A stretch of DNA of 64,000 nucleotides from Legionella sp. PC1000 (GTDB lineage: Bacteria > Pseudomonadota > Gammaproteobacteria > Legionellales > Legionellaceae), in assembly GCF_014109805.1 (NCBI RefSeq), contig NZ_CP059400.1, positions 1,458,001 through 1,522,000 on the forward strand. The letters are read 5' to 3'. Numbering within the stretch: position 1 is the first letter of the stretch; each line of letters opens with the position of its first letter. This document shows positions 36,507 through 46,245 of the stretch, in pieces. A program made the translations under genes and the position numbers. The notes under the pieces are model-generated. The model saw nothing but the letters and a program-made list of their open reading frames with translations. It had not been told where the DNA came from and ran no database searches.

Positions 36507-37598
36507 ATGCAGGGTATAAAATGGATATTAGTTGGTTTTTTTACTTCAATGGCCAATGCCAGTTTACCTTATTTCCCCCTCGATTTTCCTAGAGATGAGG
36601 CGGCTCATTATCAAAATATACCTTATTCATTTGATCGCCTCATTGAATGGTGGTATTTCAATGGTAAATTGGTGACTGATGAGGGTAAGCATTTAAGTTT
36701 TGATATTGCTTTATTTAATCCGGCTATCAATGTAAAAGGGCGTGTTTATACACAGCCCATGCTGCATATGCAGCTTGCGGATTTGGACAATAAAATAGGC
36801 TATGGGGTTGCTAAAGACTATTTCCTTAATGAAGGTAAATTTGCTACGGATACATTGAATATTACCCTAAAAAATGATTACAGCTTACAAAAGAAAGTTC
36901 AGAAGGGTAAGGAAGTCTATTTGTTACACGCTGAGGGCCGCCAAAATAATACGGTTTTAAAATTCAATTTAATTTTGGAGCCAAATGCCCCGTTTTTTTT
37001 GATCAATGAGAATGGGCTGATGCCAATGGCTGATGACACCAATTCCTATTATTATTCCATACCCCATTTTAAAACAACGGGGACTCTTAAACTGAACGAC
37101 ACGACGTATCAAATTAATCAAAACCCCGGCGATTCTTGGATGGACCATCAATGGGGCGATTTCAATCTGGATGCGAATGGTTGGGAATGGTTCGGGGTTC
37201 GCCTGAATAATGGAATCGTTGCTAACATTTTCCTTATTTTCAATTTCAACGGCAACAATGTAATCGGTGGTTTAGCCAATGTCATTCTTCCTTCTGGAGA
37301 AAAGCGATTTATTTCTTATCAGGAGATGGAAGTGATTCGTGAGGATTATTGGCTTGATTCAGAATTATCCATTCTTTATCCCACAAAATACTGGATTAAT
37401 ATACCCGGTATCGGTCTGTCATTTACGAATGTTGCAGCTTTTCCCGAACAGGAAAAACACGGTTATTGGGAAGGATATTGCGAGATATCAGGGAGCTACA
37501 ATCAACAAGAAGTTTCGGGCTTTTCTTATACAGAAATTGTTTACCAGAATCCAGCTTTATCTTTTTCCCCACGGCTGAGAGCATTTGAGAATGAATAA
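36507..37598 (+). CDS. Exported CrtC/AttH-like lipocalin-fold protein
   Basis: The 363-residue precursor has a signal peptide (to about residue 19, NASL). It also has the hallmark segments of the hydroxyneurosporene synthase (CrtC)/AttH family: FDRLIEWWYFNGKLVTDEGK (44-63), GDSWMDHQWGDF (about 209-220) and GWEWFGVRLNNG (225-236). The fold is a tandem lipocalin. CrtC hydrates carotenoids, but most homologues outside pigment clusters have unknown lipid-related functions. No carotenoid genes are nearby. AAAGGAATT lies before the ATG. The next exported protein follows 56 bp later on the same strand. Confidence 0.85.
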   Translation: MQGIKWILVGFFTSMANASLPYFPLDFPRDEAAHYQNIPYSFDRLIEWWYFNGKLVTDEGKHLSFDIALFNPAINVKGRVYTQPMLHMQLADLDNKIGYGVAKDYFLNEGKFATDTLNITLKNDYSLQKKVQKGKEVYLLHAEGRQNNTVLKFNLILEPNAPFFLINENGLMPMADDTNSYYYSIPHFKTTGTLKLNDTTYQINQNPGDSWMDHQWGDFNLDANGWEWFGVRLNNGIVANIFLIFNFNGNNVIGGLANVILPSGEKRFISYQEMEVIREDYWLDSELSILYPTKYWINIPGIGLSFTNVAAFPEQEKHGYWEGYCEISGSYNQQEVSGFSYTEIVYQNPALSFSPRLRAFENE

Positions 37599-37654
37599 TT
37601 GATCTATCAAACAGTGAGTAGTTCAAGGCTAACACGATATTAAAGTGAGAATAA

Positions 37655-38359
37655 ATGAGATTATTAATAAAGATGATTAAAAAACTTCTTTTCTTTCCAT
37701 TCCTAATGATAATTCTCTTCATCGCCATTTCAGTGAATGGTGCCCCTGAGTCTAAAGAAACTCAGCTGGAGATAAATAAACTGGCTGAAATCGATAAAAT
37801 AGGTACTAAAGTAAGTGCTACACAATTGCCTGCTCCTTACGATAAGTTGTTAACCCAGCCTCTAATGACAAAAAGTATCGAAAAATATTACGCACGTAAC
37901 GCCATTATAAAAACAATATACGCAAATATGGATCAATCCAACAATACATATAGACGCTCCATCGTAATGTTTGTTGATAGTAACAAAAAACGAAATAACC
38001 CGAATGTTGCACAAACCAAACAAGAAGTGGTGGCGGTTGAACTCGCTTTTATCACTATGAACTTTAATGAACTCCCAAAGAGCATGATAAAAGAAGTTCT
38101 GCATACGAATACTCCTTTTGGCAAACTGCTGGCCAAACATCATATACAAATACTTACTCAAGATCGAAATTACTATAAGATCAAGTGCAACAGCACATTG
38201 GAATCGTTAATCCATTGCAATTTAAATGATTTTATTTATGGGCGTGCCAATACCATTATTAGGGCAGATAATAAAAATTGGATGGCACATGTTGTAGAGA
38301 TTTTACCGAACCCTATCGCAGCAATTTCCCAAAATAAGGGCAAAAAAAGAGTTAAATAA
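37655..38359 (+). CDS. Exported protein with chorismate-lyase/UTRA-like pattern
   Basis: This 234-residue precursor has a signal peptide (LLFFPFLMIILFIAISVNGA). A region near residues 60-170 recalls the UbiC/UTRA fold: LTQPLMTKSIEKYY, then VVAVELAFITMNFNELPKS, then TPFGKLLAKHHIQIL, where the PxGxLL segment is typical of that superfamily. Catalytic UbiC residues cannot be confirmed and chorismate lyases are cytosolic, so a binding role in the periplasm is more likely. The end is Lys-rich. It is probably cotranscribed with the CrtC/AttH-like gene. Confidence 0.55.
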   Translation: MRLLIKMIKKLLFFPFLMIILFIAISVNGAPESKETQLEINKLAEIDKIGTKVSATQLPAPYDKLLTQPLMTKSIEKYYARNAIIKTIYANMDQSNNTYRRSIVMFVDSNKKRNNPNVAQTKQEVVAVELAFITMNFNELPKSMIKEVLHTNTPFGKLLAKHHIQILTQDRNYYKIKCNSTLESLIHCNLNDFIYGRANTIIRADNKNWMAHVVEILPNPIAAISQNKGKKRVK

Positions 38360-38507
38360 CAGTTTATATCAGTGTGTATTAAATGTTTATTGTGATATTA
38401 TCCAGGCCAATAAGTTATTACATTAAAACCTTTGATATTTCATAATACTACTGATCTCATTGGGATCTTTTTAGTTAAAAAATAAAGCAAAAGGAACTTG
38501 GTGATTT

Positions 38508-39965
38508 ATGTGGAATCAAAAAGCGACAAAACCCTTCCTTATTATTTATATTGGCTTCTTATTTCTTGCAACTTTTTTTCTTGTTCCTACCATCACCAGT
38601 TTTTATTATTACGCTTGGGGAAAACACTTGGCTTGGTCTTATTTTGATGGGCCGCCCATGATTGCCTATTTGTTCCATATTTCTCGAGCGATTTTTGGTG
38701 AGACATTCTTTTCAATTAATATTATTGGCTTTTTGTGCTTGATCGCAGGTGCCTATTATATATACAAGATAGGTTGTCTCTTGCTCGATCAGCGAACAGG
38801 ATTAATCAGTGCGCTGATATGGGTTGCTTTGCCTACTACTACAGAAAGTGTTTTTGTTCGTGTTTTATATGATGCGCCATTAAATTTATTTACTATTCTG
38901 TCTTTTTATTCTTTTGCTCGTTACATTTCATCCAAGCGAATTTTTGATTTATATCTTTGTGCTCTATTTATTGGCGCTATGCTTTTATCTAAATATACGG
39001 CTGTAGTTAGTGTGCTGGGACTGTTGTTGTATGTCGTATTCTCAAAGCAGAGGCAACTGTTTAAAAGTATCCATTTTTATCTTGCCAGCGTTGTCATTAT
39101 TCTCATGGTTGTTCCCGTGATTTATTGGAATGTGAATCACGATTGGGTATCAATTACTTATTTATTAAATTTTCACAGTCAAACTCAAAATAATACTACG
39201 GCAGCTCATAGTCTCTTAGTACTGTTAGGCTCATTATTTGTTAATTATTCAGTTTTTCTATTATTCGCTGCATTGGGTTGGTTCAAGTATCGACAAACTA
39301 AAAACTCATCCAATAACCCGGTTTTGGAATTGACTTATGCTGTATTGCTTGTAGGGCTATTGTTCTGGATTATCGCAACTTTATTCGGTGGTGATGCCCG
39401 AGCGGTTTACTTAACCCCGCTTGGGATGAATCTTGCCTTAATCACTGGATTTAATGTGGCACGATATCAGTATCAACGTATTTTCATGATTATTTATCCC
39501 TGCTTTTTGTCTTTTAGTATTGTTGTAATCATCGCTAATTCATGGCCAATCGCAACCTATCTGAAAAAAGGTAGAGCTTATACGGTATTAAAAAAAGCGA
39601 TCAATGAGCCAGAAATTATAAAAAAAGGACAGCCAGTTGTTACAGGTTATTTTGCTAATGCCGCAGCTTTGAATTTCTTTATGCCTAGTGGGCCTGTCTA
39701 TGCCATTCCTTGCGGTGATATTAATCAATATCAATACTGGGGAAAAGCTTTTTTAGATGCTTTATCAAAAGGAAAAATTGACAAAATTTCTTATGTTGAC
39801 TTTAGAGATACAAAACAATGTGCAGAACGATTTTTTAATCATTGCCAATCAGTGGCGACATTGTCTCATCATAAGATGATTCCGGTAATCCATAAATTGA
39901 CCAAGCCTATGTATTTGTATGTCTATGAATGTTCGTCACCTCGTGTTCAAACTTCTAATGTATAG
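38508..39965 (+). CDS. GT39-like (ArnT/PMT_2) membrane glycosyltransferase
   Basis: The 485-residue protein has about ten membrane helices. The first periplasmic loop carries the acidic motif YFDGPPMIAYLF (about residues 43-54), typical of PMT_2 enzymes that use polyprenyl-phosphate sugars. The C-terminal 110 residues form a soluble domain with several Cys (IPCGDIN, DTKQCAERF, NHCQSV, YECSS). Likely acceptors are lipid A or another cell-envelope glycan. The gene is monocistronic by spacing. Confidence 0.8.
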   Translation: MWNQKATKPFLIIYIGFLFLATFFLVPTITSFYYYAWGKHLAWSYFDGPPMIAYLFHISRAIFGETFFSINIIGFLCLIAGAYYIYKIGCLLLDQRTGLISALIWVALPTTTESVFVRVLYDAPLNLFTILSFYSFARYISSKRIFDLYLCALFIGAMLLSKYTAVVSVLGLLLYVVFSKQRQLFKSIHFYLASVVIILMVVPVIYWNVNHDWVSITYLLNFHSQTQNNTTAAHSLLVLLGSLFVNYSVFLLFAALGWFKYRQTKNSSNNPVLELTYAVLLVGLLFWIIATLFGGDARAVYLTPLGMNLALITGFNVARYQYQRIFMIIYPCFLSFSIVVIIANSWPIATYLKKGRAYTVLKKAINEPEIIKKGQPVVTGYFANAAALNFFMPSGPVYAIPCGDINQYQYWGKAFLDALSKGKIDKISYVDFRDTKQCAERFFNHCQSVATLSHHKMIPVIHKLTKPMYLYVYECSSPRVQTSNV

Positions 39966-40143
39966 ATAAAAAATGAATAGGGTTTTCACTACCGCCTTAG
40001 CTTGGGGTATGTTTGAATTTATTTTCTCATCCTGGTTTTTTTCAATTGCACTTGTAGTTTTATAACGTAATAATAAACTCGCATTCTACCAGTCAAAAAC
40101 AGATGGTGTTTTGAATTAAGCTTTATTTTTTTAAGGAAGAGGA

Positions 40144-40578
40144 ATGAAACAAAAATTACTCATTGGATTCACTGCAGCTGCACTCTCTTTTGCAACTCTA
40201 TCGCATGCAGATTTTACTTTTTATTCTAGTGCTAATAGTTGCGAAGATGTACCTGGGAATTGGACCGGTTCAGGTAAGGCCTCTAATTGGTTAATCGAGT
40301 GTATTTATAATGGAGCGGGAACAGTTAGTGCTCTGGATAGTGCTGGGAATTTTAACATCGAGGTCAGTGCGGACAAACGTTCAGGAAGTATTTTGTGCCC
40401 CGACCATCATACCACAAAGCTCAAGGGCGTTTGTGTTAATGGAACGGTTACTATTATTACAGAATTCGGTAACTTAAATGGTATTTTCACAAAGAACTCA
40501 GGCAATGCAAAAGGAAAGCTAAATGTTTCTCCAGGTGTGGATGTTGATGTAGCAATTCAGTTTAATCGTGCAGATTAA
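40144..40578 (+). CDS. Exported protein, unknown function
   Basis: The 144-residue precursor has a Sec signal peptide (cleavage after SHA, residue 22). The mature part is beta-rich and Asn/Gly-rich with four Cys (SCEDVPG, IECIYN, ILCPDHH, GVCVNG), probably two disulfides. Ends of strands alternate in a way that suggests a small beta-sandwich or barrel. AAGGAAGAGG lies just before the ATG. No family is recognised. Confidence 0.65.
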   Translation: MKQKLLIGFTAAALSFATLSHADFTFYSSANSCEDVPGNWTGSGKASNWLIECIYNGAGTVSALDSAGNFNIEVSADKRSGSILCPDHHTTKLKGVCVNGTVTIITEFGNLNGIFTKNSGNAKGKLNVSPGVDVDVAIQFNRAD

Positions 40579-40668
40579 AAGAGCAGGGAGCGGCTGTATT
40601 TGGCGCATCTTGCAACCTGCACTCAATCCAACCGTTCGAATAAACCTCCACTAGAGAGGCAAAAGCTC

Positions 40669-41805
40669 CTAATTTAATGATTTTTTTAAAGCCACTATAT
40701 GCTGATATGCTTCATTTATTCGCTCTTGGCTGATTTCTCCGGATTGGACTTTGGCCTCAATTATGTTGATGACTTGAACTGGATCTTGCGCAGGAGTAGA
40801 TAGGTTGTTACCGAACATCAGCATATCTGCGCCAGCATTAATCGCCAGTACTAAAGCTTGCTCCAGTCCATAATTGTCGCTAATTGCCTTCATCTGCATA
40901 TCATCAGTGATAATAACCCCTTTGAAATGCAGTTGATTTCGTAGAAGATCCGTTAATATCTTATGGGATAGAGTCGCAGGTAATCCAGATGGATCGAGTT
41001 GATGATTCACAATATGTGCTGTCATGACCACACCACACGCTTCAGGAGAATTCAGTAATTGCTCAAAAGGAATTAATTCATAAGATTGCCATGTATCGGT
41101 AACATCTACAAAACCCAAATGTGAATCTTTGGTCGAACTGCCATGTCCTGGAAAGTGTTTATAAGCACATTGAATTTTTTGAGATAAGAAATGATGTGTA
41201 TAAATGCTTGCATAGTGTGTTACTTGTTTGGGATCACTGGAAAAACTTCGATCTTTTTTTCCAATCACAGGATTGTCTGGGTTGACGTTTACATCCAGTT
41301 CAGGAGCAAAATCCAAATTAAATTCCGCCTTTTTTAAAGTTTGAGCCATAGAATCGGCGATGGATTCAGCTTCTTTAGTTTCTCTTTTTCCAACTTCGGC
41401 AGCAGATAGGGTTGGAGGAAATCCATATTGCTCTCCCAATCGATTTACTTGTCCTCCTTCATAATCTACTGAAATGATTAGAGGTAATTGCGGTCGATGA
41501 TGTTTCAAATTACCTTGTTCGGCAAAATAGTGCAGTTCGTGATTAAGTGTCTTTACCTGTTCCGGACTTTCAATATTTTTATCAAACGTTTTTGTGCGAA
41601 AATTGTAATCAAATAAGATAACTCCACCAATATTATTATCTTCAATTGTTTTTACTATTGCAGATTGTTCAGTAATTTTTTTCCCATCAAAGCCGACAAG
41701 AAGCATTTGGCCAATTTTATCGCGCAAACTCGCTTCAGATACAACACCAGCGAGAGCGCTTGTGGAAAAAAATAAAGCAAAAAGTAATGAGTAAAAATAG
41801 TTCAT
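40669..41805 (-). CDS. GH3 beta-N-acetylhexosaminidase (NagZ-like), exported
   Basis: The 378-residue protein has the GH3 signature KHFPGHGSSTKDSHLG with the His of the NagZ catalytic dyad. The nucleophile Asp lies in ITDDMQMKAI. NagZ removes GlcNAc from muropeptides during wall recycling. Unlike the cytosolic E. coli enzyme it carries a signal peptide (MNYFYSLLFALFFSTSALAG), so it should act in the periplasm or as an exported enzyme. The gene converges with the small exported protein gene at 40578 and has no operon partner. Confidence 0.85.
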   Translation of the reverse strand: MNYFYSLLFALFFSTSALAGVVSEASLRDKIGQMLLVGFDGKKITEQSAIVKTIEDNNIGGVILFDYNFRTKTFDKNIESPEQVKTLNHELHYFAEQGNLKHHRPQLPLIISVDYEGGQVNRLGEQYGFPPTLSAAEVGKRETKEAESIADSMAQTLKKAEFNLDFAPELDVNVNPDNPVIGKKDRSFSSDPKQVTHYASIYTHHFLSQKIQCAYKHFPGHGSSTKDSHLGFVDVTDTWQSYELIPFEQLLNSPEACGVVMTAHIVNHQLDPSGLPATLSHKILTDLLRNQLHFKGVIITDDMQMKAISDNYGLEQALVLAINAGADMLMFGNNLSTPAQDPVQVINIIEAKVQSGEISQERINEAYQHIVALKKSLN

Positions 41806-41963
41806 ATGTGGCCTATATATTTACCAAGTGGAGTAAATTCTATCATTTGTCGGTGTTTTGCGCAATCTGAATCTTATTTTATCTATAATAGCTTAGTATA
41901 CCTGGATGACGGGAGTTGCTATTATTTCTCTCTTTATCTAACAAATACTATAAGGTATAAACT

Positions 41964-42656
41964 ATGACTGCTGCGAGCGAGTACTTTAATAAAAATTGGC
42001 AACGGTATCAAAGTGCTATTAAAAATAATACATTATACCATCGTGAAATGGTGCAGGCGTTACAAAAATTTCTCGCAACTCATATAGGAAACCGTCCTTT
42101 TTCTTTTACAGATGTTGGTTGTGGGGATAGCAGTACGGTTGTTTCCGTACTTACTGGAACCTCAATAATAAAATATATTGGTATCGATGCAGCACCAGAT
42201 GTTTTAAAAATGGCGGAAAATACACTTACATCACTGGATTGTGAAAAAGAGTTCATTGCGGATCATATGATTGCTGCGCTTCCTCGTATATCCGCCCCTG
42301 TCGATGTGATTTTTACCAGCTATGCGGTTCACCATTTATCTCTGCTCGATAAAAACACCTTTATTGCTATGTGCCAACAAAAACTAGACCCTAATGGTTT
42401 TTTATTAATAGTTGATGGTGTTCTTAAGCCGGATCAAACACGGGAGCAATGGCTGGATGCTTTAAAATCACGGATGTTGGAAAGCGACTCCGAGATCACT
42501 GAGGATGAGATTATTGCACGAATGGAGCATCCATGTGCTGATGATTATCCCGAAACAATGGATACATTTGCCCAAATCGCCCGTCAGCAATCGTGGAAGA
42601 ATTTTCAAGTTCTTGTAGACAAAGGAATATTTGCTTTTATGGCATTTATTAAATAA
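41964..42656 (+). CDS. Class I SAM-dependent methyltransferase
   Basis: The 230-residue protein has the Rossmann methyltransferase motifs. FTDVGCGDSSTVVSVL (about 45-60) is motif I, YIGIDAAPDVLKMA is motif II, and the aromatic post-II segment is VIFTSYAVHHLSLLDK. The substrate cannot be read from sequence. AAGGTATAA precedes the ATG. It is flanked by convergent ThiM-like and divergent NagZ-like genes and is monocistronic. Confidence 0.85.
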   Translation: MTAASEYFNKNWQRYQSAIKNNTLYHREMVQALQKFLATHIGNRPFSFTDVGCGDSSTVVSVLTGTSIIKYIGIDAAPDVLKMAENTLTSLDCEKEFIADHMIAALPRISAPVDVIFTSYAVHHLSLLDKNTFIAMCQQKLDPNGFLLIVDGVLKPDQTREQWLDALKSRMLESDSEITEDEIIARMEHPCADDYPETMDTFAQIARQQSWKNFQVLVDKGIFAFMAFIK

Positions 42657-42699
42657 TTTTTTATCTACATGGATGAAGTAGAAACTGGGGCATGGCTAT

Positions 42700-43491
42700 T
42701 TAAGTAAATAGTTGCGCCTTTTCTGTATTAATATAGATTTTATCTATTACTCCTATAATCAGTGAAGCTGGACCGGAAGCGCTACTTGAAGTTGGGCCAA
42801 CGCATTCGGCATAAAAACGCACGGCATTTTTAGCGGCTAAAAATGGATCTTTAACCACAGAATGAAAAACGCTAATCATCGCAGAAAGTAAATTACCTAT
42901 CCCGGCGACTTTTTGTACCAGAGCCGAATCGAAATTAAATTGATCGATTTGATTTGAATTGACAACTAAATGTCTTTTCCCACTGACAACTACAGTGAGC
43001 ATATATTTTTTTGATAATGACTTGGCGTTTTCTATTATTATCTGATCTCCCATAAGATGGTTATTATCCTGAATTAGCAGTTCTCCAGTCAGCAAACTCG
43101 CAATTTCATTAGGGTAGCCGCGGATAATGGAAATTTGATGTGTCTTTATTAAGCGTGTCGCAACATCTGTTCGGTAACGGCTTGCGCCAGCTCCTACTGG
43201 ATCTAAAATAACGGGAATATTCATTTGGTTTGCTATTTTACAGATGTGATTGCTCAATTTAACAAAAGTGTTATCTAACTTGCCAAGATTGATTATCACT
43301 GCTTTAGAAATCCCTAGTAACTCCTCGACTTCCTCTTCTGCGCCACACATTAATGGGAAGCCGCCAATACTACGTATTCCGCTTCCCACATACCCCATAG
43401 GAAAATAATTGGTGATGGTTAATATAAAGGGCTTATTCTGCCTTATTTTTCTTAAGGCTTCATTTACTTCTGCTGTCATGAAAAAGTCCAT
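42700..43491 (-). CDS. thiM: Hydroxyethylthiazole kinase (ThiM) family protein
   Basis: The 263-residue protein follows the ThiM fold through its length: N-terminal TITNYFPMGYVGSGIRSIGG, the DPVGAGASRYR segment (about 118-128), and NEIASLLTGE. ThiM phosphorylates the thiazole alcohol for thiamine salvage. In typical ThiM the nucleotide-site loop reads G-x-G-C with a catalytic Cys; here it reads GIGNLLSA with Asn. The N-terminal substrate region is also divergent. It may be a ThiM relative with altered activity. The start may be this ATG or the one 12 nt inside. No TPP riboswitch was seen upstream. Confidence 0.7.
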   Translation of the reverse strand: MDFFMTAEVNEALRKIRQNKPFILTITNYFPMGYVGSGIRSIGGFPLMCGAEEEVEELLGISKAVIINLGKLDNTFVKLSNHICKIANQMNIPVILDPVGAGASRYRTDVATRLIKTHQISIIRGYPNEIASLLTGELLIQDNNHLMGDQIIIENAKSLSKKYMLTVVVSGKRHLVVNSNQIDQFNFDSALVQKVAGIGNLLSAMISVFHSVVKDPFLAAKNAVRFYAECVGPTSSSASGPASLIIGVIDKIYINTEKAQLFT

Positions 43492-43756
43492 TTTTTCAAT
43501 AGTTTTAATTGAATTTACTTTAGCGCACTTTTTGAGTTACAACCACTGAATTTATGAATTCAAGCCATTCTCTTGTTGTTCTTACTTACTGCTGTCCCGG
43601 AGAGGCAGACACTGCTCTCATACTTTGGTGAAAGGTGGGTTTATGTGCAGCAAGGTCTAGGAGCAATTGACTTTGAAAAGGGGATTTGCTTTTTCAAGTA
43701 AGCTCAACTAAGTTTAAATTCGAAGGAAAGGAAATTTAATCTCAAGGAGAGTATAA

Positions 43757-43900
43757 ATGTCAAAACATAATCATAATAAATTTAAAAATGAGTCACAAGA
43801 TGCACGTCGTCATGATCAACAGCACTCTACTCATCCTGATAAAATAAAACAGCCTCAGGAAAAGTCTAAATTAGAATCTCATTCTAATAAAAAGAAATAA
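43757..43900 (+). CDS. 47-residue basic His-rich protein
   Basis: ATG follows AAGGAGAGTATAA. The product is MSKHNHNKFKNESQDARRHD followed by a Gln, His, Lys and Ser-rich tail ending NKKK. It has no hydrophobic segment and seven His, so it is probably disordered and may bind nucleic acid or metal. Its strong ribosome binding site supports a real gene. Function unknown. Confidence 0.6.
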   Translation: MSKHNHNKFKNESQDARRHDQQHSTHPDKIKQPQEKSKLESHSNKKK

Positions 43901-44022
43901 AATAAAAAATTAATCTAATCCTGGGAAGGTGAAAACCTAAACTTAGGGTATATAAATAATCGCATAATACTTATAAAAAATAGGCCATATCATTTAGGAA
44001 AATGGTAGGGCCTATTTAGTGA

Positions 44023-44259
44023 TTATCTATAACAACGTAATTGACCCCAAGCATTTCGCCAGCAGCCTGGATGGTACGGAGCTGGTGATGAATTGGGACC
44101 TGGAGCATTTAATACACATCCACCATACATGTTCCTATGATATCCCTGGCCGCATCCTTGGGCTGCACTGGCGATGGACGTATAACCTACTGCGAAGAAC
44201 AATGAGCTTACTATGATACCTGTACGCAGCATTTTTGAAATGCTTGAACTTGTATTCAT
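44023..44259 (-). CDS. Small exported Cys/Gly protein (GCG_CRPN type)
   Basis: The 78-residue precursor has a signal peptide (hydrophobic 12-31, cleavage after ASA). Its mature part begins AQGCGQGYHRNMYGGCVLNA, the pattern of the GCG_CRPN group of small secreted proteins. A second Cys-containing unit follows (HPGCWRNAWGQLRCYR). Four Cys probably form two disulfides. AAGGAGGA lies six nt before the ATG. Function unknown. Confidence 0.7.
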   Translation of the reverse strand: MNTSSSISKMLRTGIIVSSLFFAVGYTSIASAAQGCGQGYHRNMYGGCVLNAPGPNSSPAPYHPGCWRNAWGQLRCYR

Positions 44260-44450
44260 TACATCCTCCTTGGTTTTACTTTTTTACTCAGATTAAGTAT
44301 AGAATCTATTTTTTAATTTGCATAAATTTATATCATTTGTGTTGATTTAAATTCAAATTGATGTATATGGGCGCTTACCTGTTGTTGTAAATAGAGATGA
44401 AAATTTTTTGGAAAGATGTCATTTGTTGATGATATGTTTCGAGCCCTTTA

Positions 44451-45536
44451 TCATGCATCCTCCCATAGACTTAATTGCTTGTATAAAAAATCTTCTTTTT
44501 TACAAAACTTATTTATCTCCAAATGAGGATCAGGGGCGACATTGAGTTGAAATCGCTTACAAGCAAGATGAAATCGAGTCTTTAAGAGATTGGCATATTC
44601 TCCTTCGCCACGCATGCGGACACCAAATCGTGCATCGTACTCTTTCCCACCGCGCATTTGGCGAATAAGACTCATCACATGTTCCGCTCTTTGGGGAAAG
44701 TGTTCGCTGAGCCATTCTTTAAATAATTCTTTTACTTCATGAGGAAGTCTGATTAACACATAACTTGCCTGTCTTGCTCCAGCGTGTGCGGCAGCTTGCA
44801 AGATTTTTTCCAGTTCAATGTCATTGATCATAGGAATAATAGGTGCAACCATGACACGAGTAGGGATTTTGTTTTCAGTGAAGCGTTTTATTATTTTTAG
44901 CCTGCCTGATGGTGCTGTAGTCCTGGGCTCCATAATTCGCTTTAGATCGGTTGAAAGAGAAGTAATACTGATCGCAACCTTAACCAAATTTTGTTCTGCC
45001 ATATCTGATAAAATATCCAAATCCCGTTCTATAAGCGCATTTTTAGTAATAATAATGACAGGGTGACGGTGATAAACTAAAACTTCTAAAAGACTTCGGG
45101 TAATAGTAAGTTTTTTTTCTGCGGGTTGATAAGGATCGGTATTTGCCCCTAAGACAATAGGTTTACACGTATAACTTGATTTATTTATCTCCTTTTCCAA
45201 AAGTTTCGCTGCATCCACTTTATAGAAGATTTTAGTTTCAAAATCGATTCCCGGTGACAAATTGACATAGGAATGGCTGGGTCTCGCATAGCAATAAATG
45301 CATCCATGTTCACAACCCCGATAGGGATTAATTGATTGTTCAAAGCCAAGATCAGGAGAATCATTACGGCTTATTACTGATTTAGAATGCTCGGGTAATA
45401 AAAAGGTTTCTAAAGGGGGAAGAATATCTTCTTCAATGTCCCATCCATCAGCAAAATGTTCGCGGGTTTGTGGCTCAAATCGGCCATCTGGATTGCTAAG
45501 GGCACCCCGATTTTTAAGTGTTTGCTCAGGTTTCAT
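44451..45536 (-). CDS. PA0069-family radical SAM protein
   Basis: The 361-residue protein has the radical SAM cluster motif CEHGCIYC (C-x3-C-x2-C, about residues 76-83) after INPYRG, and further family blocks VLGANTDPYQPAEKK and ITSLSTDLKRIMEPRT. It resembles spore-photoproduct-lyase-like proteins, but its reaction is unknown. The length is normal. The start lacks a strong ribosome binding site. It is 84 bp upstream of nothing related, and lies downstream of the thioesterase gene on the same strand. Confidence 0.85.
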   Translation of the reverse strand: MKPEQTLKNRGALSNPDGRFEPQTREHFADGWDIEEDILPPLETFLLPEHSKSVISRNDSPDLGFEQSINPYRGCEHGCIYCYARPSHSYVNLSPGIDFETKIFYKVDAAKLLEKEINKSSYTCKPIVLGANTDPYQPAEKKLTITRSLLEVLVYHRHPVIIITKNALIERDLDILSDMAEQNLVKVAISITSLSTDLKRIMEPRTTAPSGRLKIIKRFTENKIPTRVMVAPIIPMINDIELEKILQAAAHAGARQASYVLIRLPHEVKELFKEWLSEHFPQRAEHVMSLIRQMRGGKEYDARFGVRMRGEGEYANLLKTRFHLACKRFQLNVAPDPHLEINKFCKKEDFLYKQLSLWEDA

Positions 45537-45619
45537 AACCGCGTGAATAGATCAAATGCAGTTTATTGTATCATAATGTTCAAACAAACAGAGGGAAAAA
45601 AAGATCCATAGAGGTTGAA

Positions 45620-46051
45620 TTACTCTTTAGGTCGGTTTATTACAGAAGCCGTCATTCTTGAAATACAAGTTAGTTTTCCTTTTTCATTAAAAATCTTAAC
45701 TTCCCAAACTTGAGTAGACCGTCCCAGATGTAGGGGAGAGGCGATTGCTGTGACTTCACCTTCTTTTACTGAGTGAATATGATTGGCATTAATTTCCAAG
45801 CCGACACAAAAAAATTGATTGAGATCAATAATGGCGTTTGCTGCAGTACTGGCTACTGTTTCGGCTAATGCAACATTGGCACCACCATGCAGAATTCCTA
45901 TAGGTTGTTTGGTACGTGTGTTTACAGGCATGGTTGCTTTTAAAAAATCGTCACCAATTTCAATAAACCTGATGCCAAGAAATTCAGACATTGTATTTTT
46001 CCCAAATTGATTGAGATCTTCTAGAGTAATTTTTTTAAACCATATTGCCAT
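45620..46051 (-). CDS. Hotdog-fold thioesterase (YdiI/MenI/PaaI type)
   Basis: The 143-residue protein has the hotdog pattern with the active-site region ILHGGANVALAETVAS (about 53-68), where the Glu is the catalytic base. It ends in VWEVKIFNEKGKLTCISR, which is typical. Members hydrolyse acyl-CoA thioesters such as DHNA-CoA or aromatic acyl-CoA. AAGGAGAT lies just before the ATG. It probably shares a transcript with the radical SAM gene. Confidence 0.85.
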   Translation of the reverse strand: MAIWFKKITLEDLNQFGKNTMSEFLGIRFIEIGDDFLKATMPVNTRTKQPIGILHGGANVALAETVASTAANAIIDLNQFFCVGLEINANHIHSVKEGEVTAIASPLHLGRSTQVWEVKIFNEKGKLTCISRMTASVINRPKE

Positions 46052-46245
46052 TTTTATCTCCTTGGGGGTCCGATTGCATTTCTACTATCTTGTTGGCTAA
46101 ATGGCCTGATCCTATGCGTGGCGATGCTCACGTATTGAGCTTCAGTACTCAAAATTCCAGTCATTTTGGCTCAAACTAGCGAAATGTAAACATACTCTAT
46201 AAAATAAGATAAACTTTATTTACCCAAAAACCAATAAGAAATTTT

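Noticed and set aside
43492-43756. TPP riboswitch near the thiM-like gene
   Set aside because: No conserved CTGAGA-type core. Only a short bulged hairpin (GAGAGGCAG...CTGCTCTC) at about 43599-43618 was seen.
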